Source: Dryas octopetala (Eukaryota; Streptophyta; Magnoliopsida; Rosales; Rosaceae). Taken from it: 64,000 bases of DNA. Made by a program: the position numbers and the translations under genes. Under the pieces are notes generated by a model. It was given only the letters and a program-made list of their open reading frames with translations, was not told where the DNA came from and ran no database searches. Positions 36,376-46,967 of the stretch are shown here, piece after piece. How positions within the stretch are numbered: position 1 is the first letter of the stretch; every line of letters starts with the position of its first letter. The stretch is from positions 28,423,489 to 28,487,488 of the forward strand of contig OY992832.1 of NCBI GenBank assembly GCA_963921425.1. Direction: 5' to 3'.

Positions 36376-36780
36376 ATTTTGGAGCGGCTATTTGGAAATT
36401 AATACCTTGCACTCAACCCGATCCCCACCACTGTCAGCCAACACAGCCACCGCCATCCACACCCCTTTCCATCCCCATCGCCCCCGCCACCCCTTTGCTA
36501 AATAATATTTTTGGTGATTGGAGGTGTTTCCATTTCAAATTTGAAATTCAAGATTTTGAGTAAAAGATGCTTAAAATCATAGAATTTAAATTTGTTTACA
36601 TTATTTGCCCAAGGGGCAAAATGAACATAAAATAATCTTGGCAAAAAAAAAAAAGAACATAAAATAATGATAATAATAATTAAATCTAATAAAATTCCTA
36701 AAACAATTAATATCAAGTAAAATAAGACTCTTAATAGTTCTTAATACTAATACCAGAAAGGTAATTTTACACATATATAC
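36376..36780. other. Spacer, no gene seen
   Basis: C-rich (36415-36500), then AT-rich. No coding domain or repeat boundary is recognised. Confidence 0.5.
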
Positions 36781-38310
36781 TAGGGTAAATTACAATTTAA
36801 TACCTCAACTTTATCTCGGATTTCAAGTTAGTACCTCAAGTTTAAAAAGTTGCATTTCAGTACCTCAACTTTCATTTTGTTGCAATTACATACCTCCGTT
36901 AGCTTTTCCGTCTGTCAGACCGTTAAGCGCTTACGTGGCACGGTGATGTGACTTTAAAAAATGCCACATAGACAAAAAAATAATAAACTTTTTAAAAATA
37001 AAATAAATAATTATAAAAAACAAAAAAATTAAAAAACCCTAATAATTAAATTAAAAAAAAACCAAAAAACATTTATTTTATTTATTTCATTTCTCTCGTC
37101 TCTCAGCCGCCGCCGCCCCCCCCCCCCCCCCTCTCTCATCTTCTACTACTTCTTCTTCTTCTTCTTCTTCCCTACCAAATCAACCCAAAACCATAAAAAA
37201 AATCAACAAAATAAATCAACACAAATCAACCCAAAATCCATTTCCAGTACACCCAAACCCACAACCCTTCCTTCTTCCCCACCCAGTAACCCCTTCTCCT
37301 GCCCCAACCAACAGCCACTCCCCAAAACCCGAGCAACCCTCATCCCTCCCAGCCACACACCCCGCTGCCAAACCACAACCCAAAACCACCACTTGAGACC
37401 CACACAAATCAACCCTCCTCCCTCCATTGTGCTTCTGCAACTCAAAACCAGAGACCCACAATGCACCACCCGAGACCCACTCGAGCAACCCTCCTCCCTC
37501 CCAGCCATACGCCCTGCCGCCGAACCACCACCCAAGCAACCCTCCCTCCCAGCCACACAAATCAACGCACCACCCGAGACCCACTCGAGCAACCCTCCTC
37601 CCTCCCAGCCACACACCCTGCCGCCGAACCACCACCCAAGCAACCCTCCCTCCCAGCCACACAAATCAACCCACCACCCGAAACCCCAAAACCCGAGCAA
37701 CCGAGACCCACCAGTCACCGGAGAAAGAGAGAGGAAGAAGATGAGGATGGTCTCGCTGGAGATGGGTGCCGGAGAAAGAGATCGGGAAGAGAGAGAAGTG
37801 AGGAGAGAGAAGAGACAAACGCGGAGGGGGGGAACCCGAGACCCACCAGTCACAGGAGAAAGTCACCGGAGAAAGAGAGAGGAAGAAGATAGGGGGTGGT
37901 CTCGCCGGAGATGGGCGCCGGAGAAAAAGTGACAGAAGCGGGGGGGGGGGAGGGCGGCTGAGTGACAGAATCGTCGGGGGGGGGGGGGGCGGCTGAGAGA
38001 GGAGAGAAATGAAATAAATAAAATAAATGTTTTTTGGTTTTTTATAATTTAATTATTAGGGTTTTTTATAATTATTTATTTTATTTTCAAAAAGTTTATT
38101 ATTTTATTATTATTTTTGTCTATGTGGCATTTTTTAAAGCCACGTCACCGTGCCACGTAAGCGCTTAACGGTCTGACATACGGAAAAGCTAACGGAGGTA
38201 TGTAATTGCAACAAAATAAAAGTTGAGGTATTGAAATGCAACTTTTTAAACTTGAGGTACTAACTTCAAATCCGAGGTAAAGTTGAGGTATTAAATTGTA
38301 ATTTACCCTA
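36781..38310. mobile_element. Long-TIR (MULE-like) element with internal tandem repeat
   Basis: Both termini begin TAGGGTAAATTACAATTTAA. The inverted similarity continues for about 350 bases (36781-37130 against 37960-38310), ending in GC-rich C11-16/G11-13 runs and CGGCTGAGAGA, so a single strand could fold into a long hairpin. The centre is C-rich on the left, contains a 104-bp tandem repeat, and is GA-rich on the right. A clean 9-bp target duplication was not found (CATATATAC against CTAATATAT). The proline-rich and tryptophan/glycine-rich frames inside come from base composition. Confidence 0.7.
37464..37680. repeat. 104-bp tandem repeat, 2.1 copies
   Basis: Units start at 37464, 37568 and (partial) 37672, each beginning CACCACCCGA and containing CCCAAGCAACCCTCCCTCC. 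As 104 is not a multiple of 3, the same peptide words recur in different frames, which argues against a protein-coding role. Confidence 0.9.
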
Positions 38311-39129
38311 CTAATATATTTAAAAGGGCTAATTACCTTAGGTTTGTTGTCATTTTCAATCTCCTTCATAGGATTTCAATTTTTTTATGTAATACATATA
38401 GTTTTTAATTCAAGTCAATATCACACATTGTTAAACTTCCGTTTAGTTGACCATTTGGTCAACCGTTATACATTAACATAGCATACATGAAATTCATTTT
38501 TTTCTTATGTGAAAACTTAGCGAATACTATGTGGACGTATAATATATAATACCATTGTTTGAGAATGTAATATTTTTAAAATGTAAAAATTAAATAAAAT
38601 TAAAAAAACTAAAAAACACAAATGTTTCCCACTACACACACCCACACCATCCCCGTGCGCCTAACCTCTTCCTTCCTTTGCTCCTCATTCTTTTCCACCT
38701 ACCCACACCCCTTCAAGAGTCCATCTTCACATTCCATCCACCCACATTATTTTAATGGAACTACTCAACCCACCAAGAACGACTACACCAAGGCTCGTGA
38801 ACCCACCTCTGACGGCCTTACTTGCTGCCGGCGACCCATTTCCCCCTCTTTCTCTCTTCATCTCTTCATCTCTCCCTATGTTCCTCTTTCTCTCTCTCTC
38901 TCTCTCTCCCCATCTTTGTCTCTTTCTCTCTCACATCAGATTTTGCCCCACTTATCCTTTGATTGCCTTGCCTTGACCTCAAGTTCAGCTACTACATTTT
39001 TTTTCTTTCTAGAAAACCTTCACAAGTATTCTTCTTCTAAGAGAAACAAAGCTGCTAAAGTGATTGGGGTAACATTCCATTTTATATGGAGTTCTTCTCA
39101 GTTCTCAGTACAAGACATTTCACTTAAGG
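38311..39129. other. Spacer, no gene seen
   Basis: AT-rich, then C-rich with a CT microsatellite (about 38889-38909). The frame at 38622-39176 is low-complexity and has no domain. Confidence 0.5.
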
Positions 39130-39550
39130 TAGACCTGTCAATGGATCAGATTTTGATCCGAACCCGATTTGATTAATAGGAGATGGATTTGGTGATTCAA
39201 TTCGATAATCAGATTACAATCTGAATCGGATAACTTGTTAAGTTAACGAAATAAATATGAATTTTAATAAATCCGATTTGATAATAATCCGATCCAATTT
39301 AATATAATATATAACTTATTCTTTTATATTTATTATAAATATTTTATATGTATATGTAATAGTAATTTGATTTTTTATACATTAAATTACTTAATCTGAA
39401 TAAATATTTTCATATTGGATATCCGATAATCTAACGAATCTAATATGGATTTAGTTATTAAGAATCTGTCGAATTATCAGATCGAGTAAATTGTCTTATC
39501 GGATCGGATTCAGGCCAATCGGCTCCATATCTGATCCATTGACAGGGCTA
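39130..39550. mobile_element. hAT-like MITE, 421 bp
   Basis: The termini are TAGACCTGTCAATGGATCAG and, reverse complemented, TAGCCCTGTCAATGGATCAG. The interior is full of GATCCGA/ATCGGAT words in both directions. Flanking 8-mers ACTTAAGG and ACTAAAAG agree at 6 of 8 positions, as for an aged hAT duplication. Non-coding. Confidence 0.65.
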
Positions 39551-39689
39551 ACTAAAAGTGATTTGGATGGACTTGAGTTGGCTTTTTCATGTTTGTTGCA
39601 CCTGGATGGTCCGATTGAAATCTTATGATTGTGGTCCTCATATACATGTTGATTGATTGCTTGTATAAACATGCATTGTTGCATACACT

Positions 39690-39785
39690 TATCAAATAGA
39701 GGGAGAGAGAGAGGGGGAAAGAAAGAGACATAGAGAGAGAGAGAGAGAGAATAGATGGATAGATAGAGATGAGAGAGAGAGAATG
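39690..39785. repeat. GA-rich microsatellite tract
   Basis: Imperfect (GA)n with interruptions AGAT/GGG. Non-coding. Confidence 0.8.
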
Positions 39786-40067
39786 GGGAGGGTGGGGTTG
39801 CGTCAACAGGTAGGTTGCCGGCGGCAGTAGGCCTTTTGAAGTGGGTTAGGTTTGTGCGATCCCATATCTACATCTTTTTTTTTTTGCTTTTTTTTGTTAT
39901 AAGTTTTAATCTATTTTAAATTAATTTTTAGTTTTAATCTTTTTTAAATTGTAACTTTTTTTAGTTTTAACTTTTTTAATTTAAATATTTTTTAGTTTAA
40001 ATTCTTTTTAGTAGAAACCTTTTTTCTTTTCTTTTTTTGTTTAGTTATTTTCTTTTTTTAAAATATA

Positions 40068-40600
40068 AAATGACCAAATTATCCCTCATTTTAACGGAAA
40101 TCTTAACAGAGTTGACAAATTGTCCCACATTAATACAAATCCTAAATATGTATCTTACACTAACACAAACTCAAACGTGTATCCTAAAATAGGATTGACC
40201 CCAAAGTACGTGTTTTTAAAAATAAAAAAAAATTTCCCCTTTTTGTTTTAACCTTTTTTAAATATTGTTTTAGTTTTAATCTTTTTGTTTTTCTTTTCAA
40301 TTTTAATCTTGTTTAATTATAATAATTGTTAGTTTCAAATATTTTAATTTATTTTTTGTATTAAACTTTTTTTAGTTTTTAGTTATAATATATTTTTACT
40401 TTAGAAATATAATTCAAATTTTATTTAATATAAAAAGACCAAATTGTCCCTCATTTAGACATAATTTGTTACAGAACTGACGGATTGTCTCATGTTGATA
40501 CAAATCATAAATAAGTGTCATTCATCAACTTAATTATAAATATGTGTCTTGAAATAAAATTGACCTTAAAGTACGTGTCATAAATGAAAAAATTTCTCTT
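40068..40600. repeat. Pair of diverged direct repeats, about 165 bp each
   Basis: Blocks at 40068-40236 and 40431-40590 share ACCAAATTATCCCTCATTT, AGTTGACAAATTGTCCCA, AATATGTATC and TTGACC(C/T)(C/T)AAAGTACGTG in the same order. The stretch between them is T-rich. They may be the ends of a small decayed element. Nothing coding is present. Confidence 0.55.
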
Positions 40601-40856
40601 AAATGGTAAAACCGTTAGGGCAAAAGTATAATTGTTTTAGCAAAAGCTAACAACAATAATCATTTTGTTCTTGAACCATTATAACCTTACTTTAACGATT
40701 CTACCATGTAAAAACTTTATGGACATATAATTTTAGACTTGATTGAAACAATTTCAAAACCATGAGAAATTGATTGAAAAAATTGAAACAATAGAGAGAA
40801 AATTGAAACAACCACCAAACTATATGGACCAAAATATTTGTTCACCTTTTTTTAAG

Positions 40857-41529
40857 AGGAATTACTTGGGTCCTGAGGTTTGAGGACTTACTTGTACTGA
40901 GGATCTGATGTGGACCACTAATCCTTTAAGAACCAATCCTGGAGCTGTCGCGATGCCGCCATTTTTTGTCCGATCTGGATCGGATTATGCAAAATATGAT
41001 CAGGAATTTGAGATGAGAGAAAGATAAATTGATCGAATCGACAGTAGATGTTGCCTGAAAAATAAGACCCACCAGTGAGGATGGGAAGGGAAGAGGGGTT
41101 GCTGGGGTTTGGAGTTTGGAGTTTACGGGGGCGATGGAATATGAGTTTTTGTTCTAAATTATTTTATTATTATTTTTACCCTATTTCATTTCTAAATGTT
41201 CATTAATTTTTTTTTGTCCATGTGGATATTTTTTAAAGCCATGTCAACATTTAGTCATGAGGTTCGTATGTGTCATGTCGGCAGATAACGACATTCTTGA
41301 CGAAAATGTAACGAAGGTATAAATTTGACACAGAATGAAAGTTGAGGTATGTTTGTGCAACTTTTTAAAGTTGAGGTACTAACTTAAAAATGGTGGTATA
41401 GTTGATGTATCTACATGTAATTTGTTTTTTTAAGAAAAAAAAAAAAAAACAGTTGTTAAAGCATTAGTGGTCCACATCAGGTCCTCAGTACAAGCAAGTC
41501 TTCAAAACACAAGATCCAAGTAATTCCCA
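40857..41529. mobile_element. TIR element with a nested MULE end
   Basis: The ends read AGGAATTACTTGGGTCC and, reverse complemented, TGGGAATTACTTGGATC. About 70 bases are shared in inverted order, including TGATGTGGACCACTAAT. TTTTTAAG flanks both sides (40849-40856, 41530-41537). Within it, 41215-41420 carries GTTGAGGTA and GTGCAACTTTTTAAA words like the TIR of the 36781-38310 element, but only one such end, so a truncated MULE end is nested inside or was captured. Confidence 0.65.
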
Positions 41530-42420
41530 TTTTTAAGTGACCATAATCCAAACAAAGTGGTTTTGGTCCTTTGGAAGGTCACTCCGTTAAAAAATAAAGA
41601 CATGTCCAACCCTTTTTGTACACACGCTAGCTTGCCTCTTCTTTCAGACTTTTCATCATATGATTCATATGTATCTTATTATTCCTTGATATTAATATCC
41701 AAATAGCTCTTCCGAAAAATAAGGCCAAAGTACATTTTTTGGTTTTTGTACTTTAACGAAGTTTTCACTTTTAGTTTTCGTTTTTTCAATTTTGAAAATT
41801 TCAATCTTGTATTTTTATTATATTTGTAATTAAGTTTAAATTGTTAACTTAATTTATTTAGGGGTGGGCATTAAACCCGGAATACCGAACCCATACCGGT
41901 ACCATCTCGTACCATCCCAAATCTGTCCCGTACCGTTTAAGTCGCGTAAATTTCGGAACCATCCCATACTGATCCCGAATACAACGGGATGGGATCGGTA
42001 CCAACATTTCAATCCCATCCCGTACCGTTTATAATTTATTTTTTTTATTTTTTTATTTTTTAATTACGTGTCACACTTTGGTTGGCGGTTTGGGCAAGTC
42101 TATATTTCTAGTATAGACTTGACCACAACTAACCATACCTAATGCCCATACCCTAATCCCAAATTTGTTCAGCCTTTCTTTCAGTCTTCGTCTCTTCCCA
42201 AATAGCCTTTCTTTCGCAGCCTCTCAGCTTCCTCAGTCCTCTCTAGTCTTTCCTCTGAGTCTTCTCCAATCAAAACCAAAAATCAAAATCAGATTACCAA
42301 AATAACTAAACAAGAACAACCTCTCATCTCGAATCCCTCTCCGATTACCAAAACTGAACATAGATCTCCAGCTTTCCTCTGGAATCTCTCTCGAAGAGTT
42401 GAAGCCATAACCTATTTCTC

Positions 42421-42655
42421 TCAAATTCCTCTAGAATCCGTAATCCCCTTTCGATTTTCGAACCCCTCTTGAATCCATCTCAAATTCTTTCTAGAATCCA
42501 TAATCCTCTTTCGAACCCCTCTTGAATCCCTCTCTCAAATTCCTCTAGAATCTGTAATCCCCTTTCGATTTTTGAACCCCTCTCGAATCCATCTCAAATT
42601 CTTTCTAGAATCCGTAATCCCCTTTCGAACCCCTCTTGAATCCCTCTCAAAATCA
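42421..42655. repeat. 114-bp tandem repeat in the hAT leader
   Basis: Two units (from 42421 and 42535), each made of two similar halves containing TCTAGAATCCGTAATCCCC and TCGAACCCCTCTTGAATCC. They lie in the presumed 5' untranslated leader of the transposase. Confidence 0.8.
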
Positions 42656-42980
42656 CACTATCTGTTTCTTGAGTTTGATCAGATCGTCATGGGACTTGGT
42701 TAGGGCTTCAAGTGGGTCATATCTTCTCAGCTTCAAATGATAAGCTTTCTTCGGGGTTCTGTATTCTGGGTTCTTGGTTATAGGTTATGGGTTGTTCGGT
42801 TTTTGATTAGTTAGTTGCTTAGTTGATTAGTCAGTTTCAAATTCCCAGTTTATTAGTTAGTTGATTAGTGTAGCTTGACAAGCTTGTTATCTGTGATTTT
42901 TCAGTTGATTAGTTATCTATCCCCAGTTGAGTTACTGATTTTGGACATGGTTCTGTGGTTTGTACTTTGTTTCTTTGTTG

Positions 42981-45329
42981 ATGCAGTCTCAATCACAGCA
43001 GCAGAATGTGGGTGCTTCTTTGTTGATGCAATCTCGATCACAGCAGCAGAGTGTGGGTGCTTATTCTACTGCAACCTCACCAAGCCCAGTGCCTCCAAGC
43101 TCAGTGCCCATGCAATCTGAACCTCCAGCAGAAGAAGGAGTGCACATGCAAGATGAAGCAGAGGTAAGCCTCACTAATGATAGTAAACCTAGAGCTGGTA
43201 CTGGTTCCAAACGTAGTTAGGTTTGGGATCGTTTTAAAGTGTATGATGATAAGAAAACAGAAAAAAAAAAAAAAGATCAATTAGGGAAGATAGTAGATGT
43301 AGAAATTATTATAAAGAGAGCCAAATGCATATACTGTCCTAAAGGTAGTCTTGGAGATTATGCTGTTGATAGTGGAAAAAATGGGATATCAGGAATGCTT
43401 AAGCATATTAGAAAATATTGCAGATATTACCCACCAAACCAAAATAAAAACCAAAAGATCATTGTTGGTGATAAGGGTAAGGGTAACAAGATGGTTGCTA
43501 GGGGGTTTGTACAGAATGATGCTATGGAAGCTTGTGTGGAGATTATTGTAGTAAATGAGCTTCTATTTAGTTTTGTAGAGAATAAGGGTTTTAGGAAGTT
43601 TTGTAGTGTTGTTTGCCCATTGTTTGATGTACCTAGCAGGAGAACCATAGTTAGGCAATTTCTAAAAATGTATGATGTCTGTAAGATCAACTTGAAGAAG
43701 GAGTTGAGTGCACATAGGATCAGCCTCACTACTGACACTTGGACAAGTGTCTAAAACTTTAATTATATAGTGCTAACTGCCCATTTTATTGATAGTGATT
43801 GGAAAATGCACAAAAGAGTTTTAAACTTTTGTGTGATTCCTAATGACCAAGGGACCACCATAGGGAAGCTTATTGAGTGTTGTTTGTTAGAGTGGGGGAT
43901 AAAGAAGGTTATGACTATAACTGTTGATAATGCTTCTGCAAATAAAGTAGCTTTAGATTGGGTTAGGTCTAAGATGAATATGTAGGAGAATTCACAAGCT
44001 GTTTTGGGTGGAAAGTACTTGCATATGAGATGTTGTGCTCACATAACCAATTTAATAGTAGGAAGTGGGTTGAAGAAGCTGAATAAGTCTGTTTTAGCTA
44101 TTCGGAATGCTGTGAAGTATGTGAGGTCCTCTCCATTAAGATTGGAGTATTTTAATTCCTCAATGGATAAAGTAAAACTGTCCAGTAAAGGTCTTGTGTG
44201 TATGGATGTCCCTATAAGGTGGAATTCAACATTTATAATGTTGGAATCTGCCTTGAAATTTAAAAAGGCTTTTGCAAGAATGGGGGAGGATGAGGACATC
44301 TCATTTTTAGCTTACTTTAAGGAAGGAGATGAAGAATTTAATGAAGATGGCAATGTGATTCAGAGTAGTAGAAAGAGGTTTAGGGTTGGACCACCAAGTG
44401 AAGTTGATTGGGAAAATGCAAGGGTGTTTGTGAAGTTTTTGAAGGTGTTTTATGATGTGACTTTAAGGTTTAGTGCATCTTTGCATCCCACTATCAATAC
44501 AACCTTTCATGATATATTAACTATTGAACATGAGATTGAAAGGTTATTTGTGGCACCTGAGATGACAAATGGTTCAGAAAGTGAGAGAGTGTTGGCTGAC
44601 ATGGCAGCCAACATGAGAGCTAAATACAATAAGTATTTTGGCCCATTCCACAATCTGAACAGATTGGTGTTGACTGCACTTCTTTTGGATCTAAGGTTCA
44701 AGATGAGACATGTAATTCATCTGTATAAAAAAGAGAGTTTTGAAGAGTGGGAGGTGCAGGGGGTTGCCAAAGAGTTGAAAGAAGTGTTGATGACTCTTTA
44801 TGATGAGTATGGACCAAACGTAGATGGTGGCATACACATGAGAATGAATGTGAATTCTGATTCACAAATTGCCACTTCTAGTTCTATGGTAGAAGATGAG
44901 GGTAGAGGTAGTGGGAGGGATGACATATTGGATGATTGGAGAAAGGTGGTGGAAGAGAGTAATGAAGCTGTGGTGGCACATGAAGTTGATAAATATTTGA
45001 TGGATCCTTTGGAATGGACAGCAAAAAATGTAGATGATTTTGACATTTTATTATGGTGGAAACTCAATGGTCCCAAGTATCCTGTGTTGGCAGCAATTGC
45101 CAAGGATATTCTTGCCATTCAAGTGTCAACAGTTGCATCTGAAAGTTGTTTTAGCATTGGGGGCAGGGTCATAGATGCATTTAGGAGTTCATTAACTCCT
45201 ACATCAGTGGAGGTCTTGATTTGTATGCAAAACTGGTTGAGGGGGGATGACATTTCCAGTTTAGAAGATGAACCTTGTATTGAAGAACTTGAATTTTATG
45301 AAAGTATTGAATCGGGTAATGTTTTGTAA
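42981..45329 (+). pseudogene. hAT transposase (BED finger, RICESLEEPER-like) with three in-frame stops
   Basis: A single continuous frame of 783 codons. The N terminus is glutamine-rich with a 44-bp duplication (SQSQQQNVGA / SRSQQQSVGA). A BED zinc finger follows (S-stop-VWDRF ... CIYC ... HIRKYC, about 43212-43420). The catalytic region includes LTTDTWTS, TVDNASAN, YLHMRCCAHITNLIV and RWNSTFIML. The C-terminal dimerisation domain is VLAAIAKDILAIQVSTVASE and SFR-S-LTPTSVEVLICMQNW. In-frame stops lie at 43218-43220 (at the usual K/E of the BED start), 43752-43754 and 43983-43985; there is no frameshift, so decay is recent. An upstream leader intron ending near TTGATGCAG (42986) is possible. 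It would excise and reinsert the element if intact. Confidence 0.9.
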
Positions 45330-46073
45330 ATTTGTTTTACTTTACTTGCTTTGCTTTGTGTATTGAATTTTAATAGTTTCTAACTTTCTGCTGTGATTTA
45401 TTTTGTGTAAAAATTGCAAGTGTGACCACTGCTGCCAGTAGTTTGAAGGGTTCAAAACCAAAGGCAAAAGTGTGACCAGTTGACCACTACTGCCTGCCTT
45501 CCAGTAGTTTGAAGTGTGACCACTGCTGCCAGTGGTTTGAAGGGTTCAAATCAAATTTTTGTGTGATTTCTGAGTTTGTAACTTTGTAGTTTGTATTGTG
45601 TATTTGTAAATTGTAATAAGCCATAAGGCTTAATTCTAATATTTTGAGTTTGTGATGTAGACTGAGTTTAAGTTTGTGAGTTTGTACTTTGTGATGTTAC
45701 TGATGCCATAGAATTAAATTACTTCCAACTTGAATTGTTGAAATTTGAATAACAGTAACTTGAAGTCTTGAATTGTTGAGATTTGAGAACTTGAGTTTGA
45801 AACTTTGAACTTTGAACCTTGAAGTTGCATCATATTCATTGTTGAAACTTGAATTGTTATCTGTTGAAGTATAGTCATGAATGCATGAATAGCTAGCAAG
45901 TCCCGAAACTCATTCCGAACCCATCCCGAACCCATCTCGTTCCATATATTTGGTTTTGAAATGGTATCATAGTCATCCCGTCCCGATCCCATCCCGAATG
46001 CAACTTTCGAAATTAGGAACGGGATGAGGTCAGTCACATCCCCCCTCGTCCCGTGCCCACCCTTAAATTTATT

Positions 46074-46448
46074 TGTTAAATAAAAATATGATGTGAAAAC
46101 GCATATAAATGAATATTTTAGACATTTCATAATTAATATGGTTTAAATAAATAATTTTAAATTTTAAATATAATATAATTAAGAAAAAAATTAAATAATT
46201 AAGAAAAAAATGTGTTTAAATATGATTGGGCAACGTTACTCAATTAAATGAATTTCATTCATATGTTATTTAAAATGTTTAAAATATTCTTGTTACATCG
46301 TATTTTTGATAACGATTTAAATTTAATTAATTATTTGAATTCAATTATAAACGTAATAAAAATATGAGATTAAAATTTCTAAAATTAAAAGAAGAGACAA
46401 AAGTGGAAACTTTTTAAAGACATGACCAAAAATGCACTTTACCGAAAA
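46074..46448. other. AT-rich spacer, no gene seen
   Basis: Low-complexity AT-rich DNA between the hAT element and the duplicated host fragment. Confidence 0.6.
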
Positions 46449-46866
46449 TAAAGGACATTAGAAAGCAGCTCGACCAGCAAGAGCCGCATCTTGGCCAAGG
46501 TGATCAGGCCGACACTGCCCGAAGCCCAACGAGAAGGTCACCGAGGACGACCTGAAGGCCTGGGATCTCTTCGATCTCATTCCGGTGCGCGTTCTCTATC
46601 TTAGCCTTTCCGTTTCCTTTCTATTTACAATTCTATTGAGCCTAGGGTTTCCAAAATTTGGGTTTGGATGCTGTTAGGTTAAGGTTTCTGAATTAGGGCC
46701 TTTGATTGTGTTTGATCTTTCGATATTTTTCTGATTTCTTAGAGGCTAGAGTTACGGAATTAGGGACTTTTCTTTTCAATGATTGAATGATGGGTTCATT
46801 CATGAGTTTTTATATTGATGTCGTCTGGTTATTTATGCAGCAAAAGAACTTCATTATAATAAGCTT
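46449..46866 (+). repeat. Inverted duplication, copy 2 (host exon/intron fragment)
   Basis: This block is the reverse complement of 35975-36375, with substitutions and small indels. One frame ends NEKVTEDDLKAWDLFDLIP before a possible donor GTGCGCGTTC. A possible acceptor TTTATGCAG precedes CAAAAGAACTTC. The parent gene is not recognised. The block ends at AAGCTT, directly followed by telomeric repeats. Confidence 0.8.
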
Positions 46867-46967
46867 AGGGTTTAGGGTTTAGGGTTTAGGGTTTAGGGTT
46901 TAGGGTATAGGGTTTAGGGTTTAGGGTTTAGGGTTTAGGGTTTAGGGTTTAGGGTTTAGGGTTTGGG
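46865..46967 (+). repeat. Interstitial telomeric repeat (TTTAGGG)n
   Basis: About 14.7 uninterrupted 7-bp units of the Arabidopsis-type plant telomere repeat on the plus strand, with one TATAGGG variant near 46905 and a final TTTGGG. It lies exactly between the duplicated host fragment and the LINE. Few variants suggest a young insertion or array. Confidence 0.97.

Larger units (their letters stand above)
41859..46065 (+). mobile_element. Complete hAT transposon with TIRs and 8-bp TSD
   Basis: Left terminus TAGGGGTGGGCA, right terminus (reverse complement) TAAGGGTGGGCA, one mismatch. The perfect 8-mer AATTTATT duplicates on both sides (41851-41858, 46066-46073). Subterminal zones are rich in CCCGAACCCATCCC and GGTACCATCCC words (41878-42030, 45900-46055). 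Inside lie a leader with tandem repeats (42421-42652) and a RICESLEEPER-like transposase frame (42981-45329). At 4207 bp the structure is full length. The near-perfect ends and duplication suggest a moderately recent insertion. Confidence 0.93.

Noticed and set aside
37203-37932. Long proline-rich and tryptophan/glycine-rich open frames on both strands
   Set aside because: They lie in a C-rich/G-rich transposon core with a 104-bp tandem repeat; the same words appear in several frames, so composition and not coding explains them.
38622-39176. 184-residue serine-rich frame
   Set aside because: Driven by CT-rich tracts, no recognisable domain, and its end runs into a hAT-like MITE.
46865-46967. 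Telomere repeat as a true chromosome end
   Set aside because: Non-telomeric sequence continues for 17 kb beyond it, so it is interstitial.
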